Assembly: GCF_002797575.1 (NCBI RefSeq)
Contig: NZ_PGTX01000006.1
Coordinates: 43,122 to 107,121 of the forward strand
DNA: 64,000 nucleotides
Reading direction: 5' to 3'
Origin: Polynucleobacter brandtiae
Lineage (GTDB): Bacteria; Pseudomonadota; Gammaproteobacteria; Burkholderiales; Burkholderiaceae
Of this stretch, positions 1 through 11,670 are shown piece after piece. A program made the translations under genes and the position numbers. A model generated the notes under the pieces. The model was given only the letters and a program-made list of their open reading frames with translations, was not told where the DNA came from and searched no databases. Each line of letters opens with the position of its first letter. Within the stretch, counting starts at the first letter, position 1.

Positions 1-1576
1 TGCTCAGGCCAGAAACCCTGGCTAACAATGGGGCAGAAGCAGTATTGACGTCGACGCCCACTGCATTCACGCAATCTTCTACGACTGCCACCAAAGACTT
101 TGCGAGCTGCGTTTGCATGACGTCATGCTGGTATTGACCTACCCCGATAGACTTAGGATCGATTTTCACTAACTCTGCGAGTGGATCTTGCAAGCGACGG
201 GCAATCGATACTGCGCCGCGAAGTGATACGTCCATGCCTGGCAGTTCTTTTGACGCATACTCTGATGCAGAATATACAGATGCTCCTGCCTCTGAGACCA
301 CAATCTTGATCAAATTTAATTCCGGTCTTGCTTTCATTAAATCTTGGGCTAATTTATCGGTCTCTCGAGAGGCCGTCCCATTTCCAATAGAAATCAATGT
401 CGCCTGGTGCTTTTGTGCCAATTTCGCCAGGGTATGAAGCGAGCCATCCCAGTCATTTTTCGGTTGATGTGGATAAATGACCTCGGTATCAACTACTTTA
501 CCGGTTGCATCTACTACGGCAACCTTCACCCCGGTACGCATACCAGGATCTAATCCAATGGTCACTTTAGGACCAGCAGGAGCCGCTAAGAGTAGCGCTT
601 TAAGATTACGGGCAAAGACATTAATCGCTTCAGCATCAGAACGCTCACGCAAAGCACTCATTAGCTCAGACTCGAGGTGCATAGCGCATTTAATTCGCCA
701 AGTCCACCGAACTGTTTCAGATAACCACTGATCTGCCGGGCGGCCTTCATTTTTAATCTTAAATTGATTGGCGATACGTGACTCACAGGGATTATGTGGT
801 GCATCCCATTTAGGCTTTTCCGCTTCCGTATCCAATCGTAAATTCACCATCAGCATTTGCTCGCGGCGACCTCTAAACAGGGCTAAGGCGCGATGGGATA
901 GAATCGCTTTAATCGGCTCGGAGTAATCAAAGTAGTCAAAAAACTTCTCACCTTCTTGTTCTTTACCTGCTATTACTTTGGACTCCACAACACCATGATC
1001 TTGTAAATAGATTCTCAGTGACTGGACTAAACCAGCATCTTCTGCAAAACGCTCCATCAGAATCTGACGAGCACCCTCTAGGGCGGCCTTTGCATCGGCT
1101 ACCCCCGGATTTTCTCCTTGATCGGATGTGAAAGCCTCCCGTAAATACCGAACTGCTTCTACCTCTGGGGCTAGTAACGGGTTCGCCAGTAAATCATTCG
1201 CTAAGGGCTCTAAACCTGCCTCCAAGGCAATCTGTGCCTTTGTCCTACGCTTGATCTTATAAGGAAGATACAAGTCCTCTAGGCGGGTCTTATCTTCAGC
1301 CAACATGATGGCCTTTAATAACTCTGGCGTCATCTTGCCCTGCTCGTCAATGGAGGACACAATCGCCTTGCGACGATCTTCCAGCTCTCGTAAATAACTG
1401 AGGCGCTCCTCTAGTAAACGTAATTGCGTATCATCTAAGCCGCCAGTCGCCTCTTTGCGATAACGCGCAATAAACGGTACGGTAGCACCCTCATCCATTA
1501 AGGCAATTGCTGCAGCCACTTGGGCAGGTTTAGCGGATAACTCTTGGGCAAGGCGTTGCTCAATGGATGGCAGCAT
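1..1576 (-). CDS. tex: Tex, S1-type RNA-binding transcriptional accessory protein (partial)
   Basis: The minus strand is open from an ATG at 1574-1576 to the window edge, giving about 525 residues. The N-terminus [16 protein letters not shown], the motif [15 protein letters not shown] and the RNase H-like (YqgF) stretch with [16 protein letters not shown] and [11 protein letters not shown] are typical of Tex. The final visible residues ([15 protein letters not shown]) enter the helix-hairpin-helix region, so the C-terminal HhH/S1 RNA-binding part lies outside the window. Tex proteins bind nucleic acid and influence transcription. It follows typA on the same strand, separated by a weak terminator. 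Family identification is firm; the specific role in this organism is not known from the sequence. Confidence 0.93.
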   Translation of the reverse strand, partial: MLPSIEQRLAQELSAKPAQVAAAIALMDEGATVPFIARYRKEATGGLDDTQLRLLEERLSYLRELEDRRKAIVSSIDEQGKMTPELLKAIMLAEDKTRLEDLYLPYKIKRRTKAQIALEAGLEPLANDLLANPLLAPEVEAVRYLREAFTSDQGENPGVADAKAALEGARQILMERFAEDAGLVQSLRIYLQDHGVVESKVIAGKEQEGEKFFDYFDYSEPIKAILSHRALALFRGRREQMLMVNLRLDTEAEKPKWDAPHNPCESRIANQFKIKNEGRPADQWLSETVRWTWRIKCAMHLESELMSALRERSDAEAINVFARNLKALLLAAPAGPKVTIGLDPGMRTGVKVAVVDATGKVVDTEVIYPHQPKNDWDGSLHTLAKLAQKHQATLISIGNGTASRETDKLAQDLMKARPELNLIKIVVSEAGASVYSASEYASKELPGMDVSLRGAVSIARRLQDPLAELVKIDPKSIGVGQYQHDVMQTQLAKSLVAVVEDCVNAVGVDVNTASAPLLARVSGLS

Positions 1577-1638
1577 ATTTTTAAATTAGATAGGTTTAGT
1601 AAATTGAGAACAAAAGGTGTTTAGCTTCATACCTAGAT

Positions 1639-1658
1639 AAAAGCCACCCGTAGGTGGC
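1639..1658 (-). terminator. Weak rho-independent terminator after typA
   Basis: Read on the minus strand, a GCCACC/GGTGGC stem (1643-1648 with 1653-1658) with a TACG loop is followed by a short TTTT tract. It lies between the typA stop and the tex start. The short T tract suggests partial readthrough into tex. Confidence 0.55.
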
Positions 1659-1688
1659 CTCTATCAACACATCAAACGCAAATAATAA

Positions 1689-3503
1689 TTAGCGGGATGC
1701 TTTCTTACGATCATGCTCTTTCAGGTAACGCTTACGTACGCGGACACTCTTCGGAGTGACCTCAACTAATTCATCATCACTAATAAATTCGACAGCGTAC
1801 TCAAGCGTTAAATCAATTGGCGTTACCAAACGCACTGCTTCATCAGTACCGGATGAACGTACGTTAGTTAATTGCTTACCTTTAATTGGGTTAACCACTA
1901 AGTCGTTATCGCGACTATGTATACCAATCACCATACCTTCATATACAGGGTCACCATGCTTAACAAACATACGGCCACGATCTTGTAACTTCCAAATCGC
2001 ATAAGCAACAGCCTCGCCATCATCTTGACTGATTAATACACCGTTATGACGCTCGCCAAAAATACCGTCTTTAGCAGGCGCATAGCAATCAAAAGTATGA
2101 CTGAGTAAGCCATTACCACGAGTCATTGTTAAAAAGTCGCCCTGGAAGCCGATCAAACCCCGTGCTGGAATGCGATACTCAAGACGGGTGCGGCCTTTGC
2201 CATCACTGACCATATCGAGTAACTCACCCTTACGCTTGCCCAACTCTTCCATCACGCTACCTTGAGTAGCATCTTCTAAATCAACTGTAAGGTTCTCGTA
2301 TGGCTCCATCTTGACGCCATTTTCTTCATGGAACACGACGCGCGGACGGGATACAGCCATCTCGTAACCCTCACGACGCATCGTCTCAACTAAGATCGTT
2401 AAATGCAACTCGCCACGTCCCGACACTTCAAACACGGTGTCATCATCTGTTTGACGAACACGTAAAGCCATATTGGCCTTCAGTTCACGATCTAAGCGCT
2501 CACGAATTTGACGGCTCGTTACAAACTTACCTTCACGACCTGCCAATGGGCTGGTGTTCACCATGAAATTCATAGTCAAGGTAGGCTCATCAATCTTGAG
2601 CATTGGCAATGCATCTGGTTTGTCTGGTGCACAAACGGTTGTACCAATAGCCAAATCTTCAATGCCGTTGATCAGAGCGATATCACCGGCAAAAGCCTCT
2701 TCAACAATCTCGCGCTCTAAACCTTTGAAGGTCAGTACTTGATTGATACGGCCTTTAAAAGGAACGCCATCAGGGCCATTCATGCAAACTACTTCCATGC
2801 CGGCTTTAACCTTGCCGCGGTTAATACGTCCAACACCAATTTTTCCAACATAACTGTTGTAATCAATCGAAGAGATCTGGAACTGCAAAGGACCATCTAC
2901 ATCGTCATCACGTACTGGAACATACTTCAGTACAGCGTCAAATAATGGACGCATATCACCAGAGCGCACATCATCGGTCATGCCTGCATAACCATTTAGA
3001 CCCGATGCAAAAACAACTGGGAAGTCTAGCTGCTCTTCTGTAGCACCTAACTTATCAAACAACTCAAAGGTTGCATTGATCACGTAATCAATTCTTGCGC
3101 CTGGGCGGTCTACTTTGTTGATCACAACAATAGGCTTCAAACCAAGTGCAAGGGCTTTCTTGGTAACGAAACGGGTTTGTGGCATTGGGCCTTCAACCGC
3201 GTCTACCAACAATAAAACACCGTCAACCATAGAGAGCACACGCTCTACTTCACCACCGAAGTCGGCGTGGCCTGGTGTGTCAACGATATTAATATGAGTG
3301 CCGTCATATTCAACAGCGCAGTTCTTGGACAAAATAGTAATCCCACGCTCTTTTTCTAGATCGTTTGAATCCATGACACGTTCAGTCATTTTTTCATTGG
3401 AGCGGAATGTACCAGATTGGCGTAGGAGCTGGTCAACCAAGGTCGTTTTACCGTGGTCAACGTGGGCAATGATAGCGATGTTACGAAGTGCGCGTTTAGT
3501 CAT
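1689..3503 (-). CDS. typA: Ribosome-associated translational GTPase TypA/BipA
   Basis: 604 residues, the usual TypA length. The P-loop [15 protein letters not shown] is near residue 14, the switch region has RGITI, the G3 motif is DTPGH and G4 is NKVD near residue 128. EF-G-like domains and the TypA-specific C-terminal domain follow, ending in a basic tail. TypA is a cytosolic ribosome-binding GTPase involved in ribosome assembly and stress adaptation. It lies 64 bp downstream of truB, so it may be cotranscribed with the rimP-nusA-infB-rbfA-truB operon or have its own promoter in that gap; I could not identify one. Confidence 0.97.
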   Translation of the reverse strand: MTKRALRNIAIIAHVDHGKTTLVDQLLRQSGTFRSNEKMTERVMDSNDLEKERGITILSKNCAVEYDGTHINIVDTPGHADFGGEVERVLSMVDGVLLLVDAVEGPMPQTRFVTKKALALGLKPIVVINKVDRPGARIDYVINATFELFDKLGATEEQLDFPVVFASGLNGYAGMTDDVRSGDMRPLFDAVLKYVPVRDDDVDGPLQFQISSIDYNSYVGKIGVGRINRGKVKAGMEVVCMNGPDGVPFKGRINQVLTFKGLEREIVEEAFAGDIALINGIEDLAIGTTVCAPDKPDALPMLKIDEPTLTMNFMVNTSPLAGREGKFVTSRQIRERLDRELKANMALRVRQTDDDTVFEVSGRGELHLTILVETMRREGYEMAVSRPRVVFHEENGVKMEPYENLTVDLEDATQGSVMEELGKRKGELLDMVSDGKGRTRLEYRIPARGLIGFQGDFLTMTRGNGLLSHTFDCYAPAKDGIFGERHNGVLISQDDGEAVAYAIWKLQDRGRMFVKHGDPVYEGMVIGIHSRDNDLVVNPIKGKQLTNVRSSGTDEAVRLVTPIDLTLEYAVEFISDDELVEVTPKSVRVRKRYLKEHDRKKASR

Positions 3504-3567
3504 GTGAAGCTTCTAAAAGTTAAAAGTAAGGTTAATAAAAGTACAAGTAAATAAATCTGAATCTATA

Positions 3568-4482
3568 TTAAGAGGTCTGTGAGATAAGCCGCTTCGGATG
3601 TAAAACCCCTGAACGCCAATCGGCTGTACCAATAAAGTTGTGAGGGGCAGCAGTAGCACGATAAATCCGTACCAAAGCTTCAATTGATGGAATGCTCAAG
3701 GGGACCCGTTGGCCCAATCCAAGGCGTTTCGCTTGTTGCTCATCTATTGTCAGATGTGGCAGAGTCTGAAGCAAGGCATCAACTGGCAATATATAGCTTG
3801 AACTCTCTTGTAGCCCCTGCTGAATATTCTCAATTGTAAAAGACTGCTCTAAATTTAAGTGGCCTACTTCAGTGCGGCGTAAACCCACTAAGTGAGCCCC
3901 GCAACCCAAAGTCTTACCAAGATCTTCGGCCAACACCCGAATATAGGTTCCCTTGCTGCAACTCACTTCTAAAGTCGCTTCTGGCCATTGAATCTTAGTC
4001 CAGCGAATCGCATGAATCGTGATCTCCCGAGCAGCACGCTCTAACTCAACTCCTGCGCGGGCATATTCATATAAAGGTTTACCATCGCGCTTTAGAGCGG
4101 AGTACATAGGAGGAACCTGGCTTATAGGGCCGGTGAATCCTGGTAGCAGCGCATCTAAAGCAAGTCTCAATGCTGCCTCATCAGCAAATATCGGCAGCGG
4201 GAACTCTTGGGTAACGAGACCTTCTGCATCGCCAGTATCTGTACATTGGCCAAATTGAACTTGCGCAATATAGGTTTTATCGGCATCCAATAAATCTTGA
4301 GAATATTTAGTGGCCTCCCCTAAACAAATCGGGAGTAAGCCAGTAGCCATCGGATCTAGGGTGCCTGTATGACCTGCTTTGTCTGCATTAAGAGCGCGCT
4401 TCACAGCAGTCACTGCTCCTTGAGAACTCATACCAGACGGCTTATCAAGCAAAACCACACCATCAATCCGCACCGACTTCAC
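3568..4482 (-). CDS. truB: tRNA pseudouridine(55) synthase TruB
   Basis: 304 residues. The N-terminal [14 protein letters not shown] and the catalytic motif [15 protein letters not shown] (catalytic Asp in GTLDP, about residue 43) identify TruB, which isomerises U55 in the tRNA T-loop. Later motifs [15 protein letters not shown] and the LRRTEVG segment fit the family. The start ATG overlaps the end of rbfA by 4 bp (ATGA type), pointing to translational coupling in the classic nusA-infB operon. The C-terminal part ([17 protein letters not shown]) is short and is not a recognisable full PUA domain. Confidence 0.97.
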   Translation of the reverse strand: MKSVRIDGVVLLDKPSGMSSQGAVTAVKRALNADKAGHTGTLDPMATGLLPICLGEATKYSQDLLDADKTYIAQVQFGQCTDTGDAEGLVTQEFPLPIFADEAALRLALDALLPGFTGPISQVPPMYSALKRDGKPLYEYARAGVELERAAREITIHAIRWTKIQWPEATLEVSCSKGTYIRVLAEDLGKTLGCGAHLVGLRRTEVGHLNLEQSFTIENIQQGLQESSSYILPVDALLQTLPHLTIDEQQAKRLGLGQRVPLSIPSIEALVRIYRATAAPHNFIGTADWRSGVLHPKRLISQTS

Positions 4483-4853
4483 TGTGGTGCGCTCTCGTCT
4501 TTGCGGTCACTATCCACAGCTTCATCAATCAAGCGAGACATTTCAATACCATGCTCAATTGAACTGTCAAAGTGAAAATGCAAAGTTGGCACAGTATGAA
4601 TGTGCAGGCGCTTAAATAATAAGGAGTGTAAATAACCCGCCTTATCTTGCAGCGCCTTTAAGGCAACTGCTGGTTCGGCACCCAATACCGTAAAAAATAC
4701 TTTTGCATGTGCTAAATCCGGCGTGAGCTCAATACTTTGGATAGTAATTAAACCTAAGCTTGGACTACGCAATTCACGAGGGATCAGCTCGGCCAGGTCT
4801 CGCTGAATTTGATCGGCGAGACGCTGGTTACGATGTGGACTAGTTTTATGCAT
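4479..4853 (-). CDS. rbfA: 30S ribosome-binding factor RbfA
   Basis: 124 residues with the RbfA pattern: N-terminal [18 protein letters not shown], then a KH-like core with [16 protein letters not shown] and the end of the domain [20 protein letters not shown]. RbfA binds the 30S subunit near the 5' end helix of 16S rRNA during maturation and cold adaptation. It lies 14 bp after infB and overlaps truB by 4 bp, the standard betaproteobacterial order. The acidic/polar C-terminus is short. Confidence 0.96.
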   Translation of the reverse strand: MHKTSPHRNQRLADQIQRDLAELIPRELRSPSLGLITIQSIELTPDLAHAKVFFTVLGAEPAVALKALQDKAGYLHSLLFKRLHIHTVPTLHFHFDSSIEHGIEMSRLIDEAVDSDRKDESAPQ

Positions 4854-4867
4854 TAATTTAATGATTC

Positions 4868-7690
4868 CTAAAGTGTTCTTGCCACTTCAGTCACTTCAAA
4901 TGCCTCAAGTTGATCACCCTCTTTAATGTCGTTGTAGCCTTTTAATGACAGACCACACTCAACACCAGCGCGAACTTCTTTTGCATCATCTTTAAAGCGC
5001 TTGAGAGAATCTAACTCGCCCGACCAAACTACTACGTTGTCACGCAAGAGGCGTACATTGGAATTCCGCTTTACAACACCGTCAAGTACCAAGCAACCAG
5101 CAATCGCACCCACCTTAGATACCAAGAAGACTTGACGAATCTCAACCATACCGGTGATTTCTTCTTTCTTATCTGGAGTCAACATACCACTTAAGGCAGC
5201 CTTCACTTCGTCAACTGCGTCATAAATAATGTTGTGATGGCGAATGTCTATGCCATTATTTTCCGCTAGCTTACGTGCTGCACCATCTGCACGTGCATTA
5301 AAGCCAATAATGACAGCTTTTGAAGCAACCGCTAAGTTCACATCAGTTTCAGTAATACCACCGACTCCGGCATGGACGATTTGCACCTTCACTTCAGATG
5401 TAGATAATTTTTGTAATGACTGAGATAGTGCTTCTTGTGAACCCTGAACATCTGCCTTAATGATTAATGGCAATAGTTTGGCTTCAATAGCACCCTCTTC
5501 CATGTTTTCCATCATAGTTTCGAGTTTGAATGCTTGCTGCTTCGCTAGCTTCACATCACGGAACTTCCCTTGACGGAACAGTGCTACCTCACGGGCTTTA
5601 CGCTCATTTGGAACTACTTGAACGGATTCGCCCGCTGCAGGAACTTCAGATAAACCTTGAATCTCTACCGGAATAGATGGGCCGGCTTCGTTACACGCTT
5701 TACCGTTCTCATCCATCATTGCGCGCACGCGACCGTAAGTCGATCCAGCTAACAACATATCACCACGTTTGAGTGTTCCAGACTGAACCAGAATAGTGGC
5801 AACCGGACCGCGACCTTTATCTAAGCGCGCCTCAATAACAAGACCTTGTGCTGGTGCATCCTTAGCTGCTTTGAGCTCAAGAATTTCTGCCTGTAAAAGT
5901 ACGTTCTCAAGCAAAGCATCAATGCCTTCACCAGTTTTAGCGGAGACCGGGATAAATGGCACGTCGCCACCGTATTCCTCTGGAACAACTTGCTCAGCAA
6001 CCAACTCTGTTTTGACGCGCTCTGAGTTTGCCTCTGGTTTGTCAATTTTGTTGATTGCCACAACGATAGGAACGCCAGCAGCTTGGGCATGGTGAATCGC
6101 TTCTTTGGTTTGCGGCATAACGCCATCATCTGCAGCCACTACCAAGATGACAATATCGGTCGCTTTGGCACCACGAGCACGCATGGCCGTAAACGCTTCA
6201 TGGCCCGGTGTATCCAAGAAGGTAATCATGCCACGATCAGTCTGGACATGGTATGCGCCGATATGTTGGGTGATACCACCCGCTTCACCAGTAGCTACCT
6301 TTGCCGCACGAATCTTATCAAGCAAGGAAGTTTTACCGTGGTCAACGTGGCCCATCACCGTTACTACTGGTGGACGTGGCAACAATTCTGCATCCTGACC
6401 GTCGGTACCAAGATCTAAATCTGGATCATCTAACTTAGCAGCATGAGCTACGTGACCCATCTCTTCTACGATGATCATCGCAGTATCTTGATCCAAAATT
6501 TGGTTGATGGTAACCATCTGCCCCATACCCATTAGGAGCTTAATCACTTCAGCACTCTTAACAGCCATTGCGTGCGCTAAGTCAGCAACCGTAATAGTCT
6601 CAGGAACTTGAACATCGTGAACTACTTTTTCTGTAGGCACTTGGAAGTTGGTATCGACGTTCGCTTCAGCAATTTGACGTTGCTTTCTTCTACCACCGCC
6701 GGAGCGCCATCCATTTGCACCACCAGAACTATCGCCACGGGTCTTCAGGCCGACCGACTTCTTCGCGCCCTCTTCTTGCCAAGTGGACGATGTTTCAGCA
6801 GACTTAATCGTTTTTCCACCAACCTTAGGTGCGACTTTCTTTTTGTCGTCCGCACCCTCTACTTTTGCAGGCTTGTGTAATGTGCCCTTCTTTGCCTCTT
6901 CGGCAGCAATTTCACTTGGTGCCTTAAGGACGCGTGCGGGGGCGCTCATCATGTCACGAATAGCTAGTGCTTCTGCTTCTGCAGCAGCGCGACGTTTTGA
7001 AATATCCGCAAGTTGCGCCTTATTAGCATCAGCTAGCTCTTTGGCAGATTTTTCTAGGGCAGCCTTCTTTTCAGAAGCAGCAGTTGCAGCAGCGGTTGCA
7101 GCAGCAGTGGCAGCAACATCCGCTTCAATGGATTTGTCTATTTTTTCAACAACAGTACCGGCAACGACAATTGCCGCAGCAGCAGTAGCAGCAGCATCAG
7201 CCTCTTTTTGACGGGCATCTACTGCCGCTTTCATTTCAGCCTCTTGACGCGCAAGCAACTCCGCATGACGAGTTGCCTCAGCAGCCCGCTTTTCCAACTC
7301 TTGAGTGGAAAGAATGGATTGTGCTAACTCTACAGGAGCCGCAGCCTGAACTGGAGCCTTCTCGGGCACTGGAATTTGGGCAACTGGGTCGCCACTTTTT
7401 TCGAGTACGCGCTTCTTGCGAACCTCAACCTGAACAGTGCGTGTTCGACCAGCGGAATCTGCCTGACGAATCTCCGAGTTCTCACGTTTGATCAAGGTGA
7501 TCTTTTTGCGATTACCTGTATTGGCACTGCCATGCTCTTTTTGCAAATGCTCAAGCAAGGCAGTCTTGTCTTTTTCGGTAATGCTATCGTCTTCAGAGCC
7601 CTTTTCAACGCCAGCAGCTTTTAACTGCTCCAAAAGATCTGGTGCGGTACGCTTTAGTTCTTTAGCGAGTACTTTTACTGTTGTTGCCAT
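4868..7690 (-). CDS. infB: Translation initiation factor IF-2
   Basis: 940 residues. An IF2_N domain (residues 1-50) is followed by a long Ala/Lys/Glu-rich linker (about 100-330) with poly-alanine stretches and a basic GGRRKQR segment. A second IF2_N domain lies near 355-410. The GTPase domain starts at about 440 with [14 protein letters not shown], then DTPGHEAF and NKIDKPEAN, followed by domains II-IV ending in [12 protein letters not shown]-2 delivers initiator fMet-tRNA to the ribosome. A good Shine-Dalgarno (GAGGAAG) precedes the ATG. The gene sits 13 bp after nusA. The Ala-rich linker has low-complexity GCA/GCT repeats that create long spurious ORFs on the opposite strand. Confidence 0.98.
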   Translation of the reverse strand: MATTVKVLAKELKRTAPDLLEQLKAAGVEKGSEDDSITEKDKTALLEHLQKEHGSANTGNRKKITLIKRENSEIRQADSAGRTRTVQVEVRKKRVLEKSGDPVAQIPVPEKAPVQAAAPVELAQSILSTQELEKRAAEATRHAELLARQEAEMKAAVDARQKEADAAATAAAAIVVAGTVVEKIDKSIEADVAATAAATAAATAASEKKAALEKSAKELADANKAQLADISKRRAAAEAEALAIRDMMSAPARVLKAPSEIAAEEAKKGTLHKPAKVEGADDKKKVAPKVGGKTIKSAETSSTWQEEGAKKSVGLKTRGDSSGGANGWRSGGGRRKQRQIAEANVDTNFQVPTEKVVHDVQVPETITVADLAHAMAVKSAEVIKLLMGMGQMVTINQILDQDTAMIIVEEMGHVAHAAKLDDPDLDLGTDGQDAELLPRPPVVTVMGHVDHGKTSLLDKIRAAKVATGEAGGITQHIGAYHVQTDRGMITFLDTPGHEAFTAMRARGAKATDIVILVVAADDGVMPQTKEAIHHAQAAGVPIVVAINKIDKPEANSERVKTELVAEQVVPEEYGGDVPFIPVSAKTGEGIDALLENVLLQAEILELKAAKDAPAQGLVIEARLDKGRGPVATILVQSGTLKRGDMLLAGSTYGRVRAMMDENGKACNEAGPSIPVEIQGLSEVPAAGESVQVVPNERKAREVALFRQGKFRDVKLAKQQAFKLETMMENMEEGAIEAKLLPLIIKADVQGSQEALSQSLQKLSTSEVKVQIVHAGVGGITETDVNLAVASKAVIIGFNARADGAARKLAENNGIDIRHHNIIYDAVDEVKAALSGMLTPDKKEEITGMVEIRQVFLVSKVGAIAGCLVLDGVVKRNSNVRLLRDNVVVWSGELDSLKRFKDDAKEVRAGVECGLSLKGYNDIKEGDQLEAFEVTEVARTL

Positions 7691-7703
7691 GTACTACTTC
7701 CTC

Positions 7704-9185
7704 TCATGAAGTAAACCAATGTTCGCGCGCTTTCATGATGAGCGTTTTCGCAGTTTCTTCGTCAATTTGTGTCGCCTCAACTAGCTCATCAACAGCCAGT
7801 TCAGCCAAGTCGTCACGGGTATGAACCTGATTGTCAGCAAGCTTAGCAACCAACTCCGTAGTCATTCCCTCTAGGGAGCGTAAATCTTGTGAAACCTCAC
7901 CAACACGCTCTTCCTGCGCTAACTGCATCGTTAAGAGAGAGTCGCGAGCACGAGTACGTAGCTCATTCACAGTATCTTCATCAAAGGAGTCGATTTCTAA
8001 CATCTCAGAAAGTGGTACATAAGCAACCTCTTCCAATGTGTTGAACCCTTCTGCAATCAAAATATCAGCAACTTCTTGATCCACGTCCAATTTATCTATA
8101 AATAACTGGCGCGCAGAAGAGGCTTCTTTTTCTGTTTTCTCAGCAGACTCTTCTGGGGTCATGATGTTAATCTGCCATCCAGTCAGCTCACTTGCTAAAC
8201 GAACATTTTGACCACTACGGCCAATCGCAATTGCCAAGTTCTCTTCGTCTACCACTACATCCATGGCATGACGCTCTTCATCCACCACAATCGAGGACAC
8301 TTGAGCTGGAGCTAAGGCACCAATCACAAACTGTGCTGGATCTTCAGACCACAACACAATATCGACCGCTTCGCCAGCAACTTCATTACGAACAGCTGTA
8401 ACACGGGTACCACGAACACCTACACAAGTGCCGATAGGATCGATGCGCTTGTCATAAGTGATTACAGCAATTTTTGCGCGAATACCAGGATCACGGGCAG
8501 CACCTTTGATCTCTAATAAGCCCTGCTCCATCTCTGGAACTTCATTTTCAAATAATTTAATTAAAAATTCTGGGCAAGTACGGGAGAGCTCAATCTGCGG
8601 GCCACGAACTTCGCGATCCACTTTCATGATGTATGCGCGCACACGGTCGCCAGAACGAAGATTCTCTTTAGGAATCATTTGATCACGGCGTAATAATGCT
8701 TCTACGCGACCTGATTCAATAATCAAGCCATTCTTATCTGCACGCTTGACCGTGCCGGTCATGACTTTTTCGCCACGCTCAAGGTAGTCATTCAGAATTT
8801 GTTCGCGTTCAGCATCACGAATACGCTGCAAGATCACCTGCTTAGCTGCTTGGGCACCAATGCGGCCAAAGGCTAAAGATTCGATTTGCTCTTCGATGTA
8901 CTCGCCAACTTCCATGTCGGCAAATTGCTCTTGAGCTTCAAAATGAAGAATTTCCTTATCCGGCTCTTGAAGACCAGCCTCGTCCGGCACAACTAACCAA
9001 CGACGAAAAGATTCGTATTCGCCGGATTCACGGTCAATCACCACACGAATATCCACATCCTCTGTGGTGTAGCGCTTTTTAGTGGCCGATGCCAACGCCA
9101 TTTCGAGCGCCTCGAACACAATTTCACGATCAACGTTCTTTTCACGCGCTAAGGCGTCTGCCAACATGAGAACTTCTCGACTCAT
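7704..9185 (-). CDS. nusA: Transcription termination/antitermination protein NusA
   Basis: 493 residues. The N-terminal RNA polymerase-binding domain ([18 protein letters not shown]...) is followed by an S1 domain (near 135-200, [16 protein letters not shown]), two KH domains ([15 protein letters not shown] and [18 protein letters not shown]), and two C-terminal acidic helix-hairpin-helix repeats (about 365-490), as in E. coli NusA. It modulates pausing, termination and antitermination. Its ATG overlaps the rimP stop by 4 bp. NusA autoregulates its operon in E. coli, which is relevant to the hairpin leader upstream of rimP. Confidence 0.98.
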   Translation of the reverse strand: MSREVLMLADALAREKNVDREIVFEALEMALASATKKRYTTEDVDIRVVIDRESGEYESFRRWLVVPDEAGLQEPDKEILHFEAQEQFADMEVGEYIEEQIESLAFGRIGAQAAKQVILQRIRDAEREQILNDYLERGEKVMTGTVKRADKNGLIIESGRVEALLRRDQMIPKENLRSGDRVRAYIMKVDREVRGPQIELSRTCPEFLIKLFENEVPEMEQGLLEIKGAARDPGIRAKIAVITYDKRIDPIGTCVGVRGTRVTAVRNEVAGEAVDIVLWSEDPAQFVIGALAPAQVSSIVVDEERHAMDVVVDEENLAIAIGRSGQNVRLASELTGWQINIMTPEESAEKTEKEASSARQLFIDKLDVDQEVADILIAEGFNTLEEVAYVPLSEMLEIDSFDEDTVNELRTRARDSLLTMQLAQEERVGEVSQDLRSLEGMTTELVAKLADNQVHTRDDLAELAVDELVEATQIDEETAKTLIMKAREHWFTS

Positions 9186-9673
9186 GACTTTCTTCCTTTG
9201 AAATCAATAACAGGGACCAGCCGAGTCTTATCGACCTCGGCTAAAGAAAACTCCAATTGAGACTCAGCGCCATCAGCGCCTTCAAACAACAAACCAAATT
9301 TGGCATCCGGTGAATCCAATTCACCGCTTAGCAAACCTTGCAACACACCACGAAAATTCTTGCGGCCACCAGCGGCAACCCGCAACTTTAAATCTACCTC
9401 TGCACCAGAAAAACGCTCAAAGTCCGCTGCAGATTTGACTGGACGATCCAAACCTGGCGAAGAAATCTCCAAACGCTCAAAAGGAATATTTTCAACTGGC
9501 AAGGTATAGCTCAGTTGATGACTCACTTTTTCACAATCCAGTACATTAATCATGCGGTCGTAATCTAGGTTTTCGATCGTTACACGCAGCAGTCCGCCGG
9601 CTTCACGCTCAATTTCCACTAGCGCGTAACCCAGGTTTTCTACCTCTGCAGAAATAATCCGCTGATCTTTCAA
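9182..9673 (-). CDS. rimP: Ribosome maturation factor RimP (UUG start)
   Basis: 163 residues. [22 protein letters not shown], the [10 protein letters not shown] motif and the C-terminal SH3-like part ending [12 protein letters not shown] identify RimP, a 30S assembly factor. The start codon is TTG at 9671-9673: an in-frame TGA lies four codons upstream and no ATG is available before residue 40. A GAAGGG ribosome binding site sits 5 nt before the TTG. It is the first gene of the rimP-nusA-infB-rbfA-truB operon and is directly preceded by a terminator-like hairpin, so its expression is probably controlled both by attenuation and by the weak start codon. Confidence 0.95.
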   Translation of the reverse strand: MKDQRIISAEVENLGYALVEIEREAGGLLRVTIENLDYDRMINVLDCEKVSHQLSYTLPVENIPFERLEISSPGLDRPVKSAADFERFSGAEVDLKLRVAAGGRKNFRGVLQGLLSGELDSPDAKFGLLFEGADGAESQLEFSLAEVDKTRLVPVIDFKGRKS

Positions 9674-9697
9674 AAGTACCCTTCAATACAAAACGGC

Positions 9698-9723
9698 AAA
9701 AAAAAATGGGCTTTGAAGCCCAT
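9698..9723 (-). terminator. Intrinsic terminator/attenuator in the rimP leader
   Basis: On the minus strand an ATGGGCT/AGCCCAT stem with a TCAA loop (9706-9723) is followed by nine T (9698-9706), a textbook rho-independent terminator. It could simply end rluB. However, only 24 nt separate the T tract from the rimP start, too little for a promoter, so transcripts of rimP-nusA-infB must pass through it. It therefore probably acts as an attenuator. Confidence 0.8.
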
Positions 9724-9744
9724 ATTCTCGAAATTCAGAACAGG

Positions 9745-9774
9745 CCGACTTACGTTGATCGCAACATCAGTCGG
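9745..9774 (-). promoter_or_regulatory. Leader hairpin upstream of the rimP attenuator
   Basis: CCGACT and AGTCGG arms (9769-9774 and 9745-9750) enclose an inner GTTG-CGAT-CAAC hairpin, making an interrupted but convincing stem-loop in the leader between the putative -10 box and the terminator. Together with the terminator this forms a two-hairpin leader of about 130 nt. A function as antiterminator or protein-binding site is inference. Confidence 0.5.
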
Positions 9775-9813
9775 TAAACACTTAAAACAGCAATAATTCG
9801 CTGCAAGACCAAA

Positions 9814-9819
9814 ATTATA
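9814..9819 (-). promoter_or_regulatory. Candidate -10 box for the rimP operon
   Basis: A perfect TATAAT occurs on the minus strand 27 bp after the rluB stop codon. A possible -35 (TTGATG) lies 19 bp upstream, a longer than optimal spacing. Initiation here would give a leader of roughly 130 nt containing both hairpins. Confidence 0.4.
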
Positions 9820-9846
9820 GCTGATTTAGAGGAAAACCCATCAAAA

Positions 9847-11664
9847 TCAGAAGCTTTCGCTTGGGTTTCTAGGCTTTCGCGGCCCTTTATTAAAGGGTTT
9901 ACGCCCCTTTGGTGCTCCGCGTTTAGGGCCATTTCCAGGATTTTGAGGGCTAGCAGTCACAAAAGCCGACTGACCATGATGCACTTTACCGCCTCCGCCC
10001 TTGCCACGATTCTGACCTTGACCGCCCTCTGCACCTCGTCCACCCTGGCTACTCTGACCTCCACGACCAGGAGAACCGGGGCGTCCGCCCTGAGTGCGCC
10101 CCCTAAACGGGCCACGACCTTCAGTTGGCAAACCACCACCAGGTTTACCGCCTCGGCCTTGATGCGTCATCTCATGATGTCCACTGGCCATTGTCAAAGC
10201 ATCACGAGAACCCCAGTAAGAAACCGAGGTTTGCATTGGATCTGGCTGGAAATCCCCCACAGGAGCAGATTGACGATCACGGCCTTGAGCATGTGGATTA
10301 CGCCCTTTATCTGTTGGCTGAGGCATTCTCAAGCCCGCTGATTTCATTAAGTTGTAGATGCCACCAGCCTCTAACTCTTCCCACTTTCCCCGCCTTAAGC
10401 GCGGAGGTAATAAAAATATTCCATAGCGAGTACGCAGCAGACGAGACACTGTATGCCCAACCGCTTCAAACATACGACGTACCTCACGGTTACGTCCTTC
10501 ATTCAAAGCAACGTGATACCAGCGATTTGCACCATCGCCACCACCCATGGATAAGCGCAAGAACTTCGCTTGGCCATCATCCAGAGTAATACCTGTCTTT
10601 AATAGGGATGTATTTTCTTGACTTAACTCACCAAGAATTCGGACGGCATATTCGCGCTCAACTCCATAACGAGGATGCATTAAGCGGTTAGCCAATTCAC
10701 CAGAAGTGGTGAATAACAATAAGCCTTCTGTATTAAAGTCCAAACGGCCGACAGCAATCCAACGGCCTTGCCTTGGTTTGGGCAAACGATCAAATACCGT
10801 TGGGCGGCCCTCAGGATCGGACTGACTCACGATTTCACCTGCAGGCTTGTGATACAAAATAACGCGAGGTGGTTTAGTTTGAATCTTGCGATGAACTGGT
10901 TTGCCATTAATGCGAACTTGATCAGTAGGTCCGATACGTTGACCGATGTGTGCAGGCAATCCATTCACAGAGACACGTCCTTGAATAATCAAGTCCTCCA
11001 TGTCGCGACGCGAGCCCATACCAACATCCGCTAGGACCTTATGTAACTTCACAGTATCTTCGTCATCAGCCTCATCATCTAGACCATCCAGGTCAGACCA
11101 AACTTCATTGCGTAGACTGAGTGGTAAGTCATCAATGTTTGCAAACTGCAAACTACTCATTTCGTCATCACTCGGAACATCGGCATCATCGTCATGACGT
11201 ACACGTTGAGCATTGCGCTCAGCACCCGTTTGATGAGAAATTTCATTCTCGTTTACACCATCTTGATTCTGAACTTGCTCAGCTTCTGGTGCATCTAGAG
11301 CTGCATCAAACTCACCAGAAACTACCGAAGCAAACAAAGCTTCGCTCTCAGCTGGGTTAGGTGCCAGCTTAGCGGCGGAATGAACTCCACCCTCACGCGT
11401 ACCTTGAGCATCACCGCCCTCTCTACGAGGCCGATCTTTATTTGGTGGACGTTTTTTATTCGCCGCATGTCTGGCGGAGCCAGAGCTGTTACTGTTGCCG
11501 TCTCTGTTGCTGGAACCTTGACGACGTGGTCGACGTGGGCGATCCTCGCGACCCTCAGTCTTCACGCCATCAGCGGCTGGGGTATCAGCAGAGGATTTTT
11601 GGTTTGCGGCATTTTCCGATGCTGGCTTGATCGGAGTGGAATCGTTATCGTTATGGCTAGTCAT
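9847..11664 (-). CDS. rluB: 23S rRNA pseudouridine synthase RluB with long disordered tails
   Basis: 605 residues, about twice the E. coli RluB length. A disordered polar N-terminus (1-200, Asn/Ser/Arg- and then Asp/Glu-rich) precedes an S4 domain (about 205-255, [21 protein letters not shown]). The RsuA/RluB catalytic domain follows with [14 protein letters not shown] near residue 305 (catalytic Asp) and [15 protein letters not shown]. The last 170 residues are Gly/Arg/Gln-rich (RGG-like) and end in basic [11 protein letters not shown]. The enzyme modifies U2605-equivalent in 23S rRNA. It lies 6 bp after scpB on the same strand. The extra tails are common in Burkholderiales relatives and may add RNA affinity (inference). 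Confidence 0.93.
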   Translation of the reverse strand: MTSHNDNDSTPIKPASENAANQKSSADTPAADGVKTEGREDRPRRPRRQGSSNRDGNSNSSGSARHAANKKRPPNKDRPRREGGDAQGTREGGVHSAAKLAPNPAESEALFASVVSGEFDAALDAPEAEQVQNQDGVNENEISHQTGAERNAQRVRHDDDADVPSDDEMSSLQFANIDDLPLSLRNEVWSDLDGLDDEADDEDTVKLHKVLADVGMGSRRDMEDLIIQGRVSVNGLPAHIGQRIGPTDQVRINGKPVHRKIQTKPPRVILYHKPAGEIVSQSDPEGRPTVFDRLPKPRQGRWIAVGRLDFNTEGLLLFTTSGELANRLMHPRYGVEREYAVRILGELSQENTSLLKTGITLDDGQAKFLRLSMGGGDGANRWYHVALNEGRNREVRRMFEAVGHTVSRLLRTRYGIFLLPPRLRRGKWEELEAGGIYNLMKSAGLRMPQPTDKGRNPHAQGRDRQSAPVGDFQPDPMQTSVSYWGSRDALTMASGHHEMTHQGRGGKPGGGLPTEGRGPFRGRTQGGRPGSPGRGGQSSQGGRGAEGGQGQNRGKGGGGKVHHGQSAFVTASPQNPGNGPKRGAPKGRKPFNKGPRKPRNPSESF

Positions 11665-11670
11665 TAATAA

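Noticed and set aside
6783..7211. 142-codon alanine/serine-rich plus-strand frame
   Set aside because: Antisense product of the alanine-rich linker of IF-2; composition explained by GCA/GCT repeats.
9750..9932. 60-codon minus frame between rluB and rimP
   Set aside because: It overlaps the rluB end and the structured rimP leader in another frame and has no family signature.
10125..10589. 154-codon plus-strand frame inside rluB
   Set aside because: Antisense to the conserved RluB catalytic and tail region, no ribosome binding site or domain.
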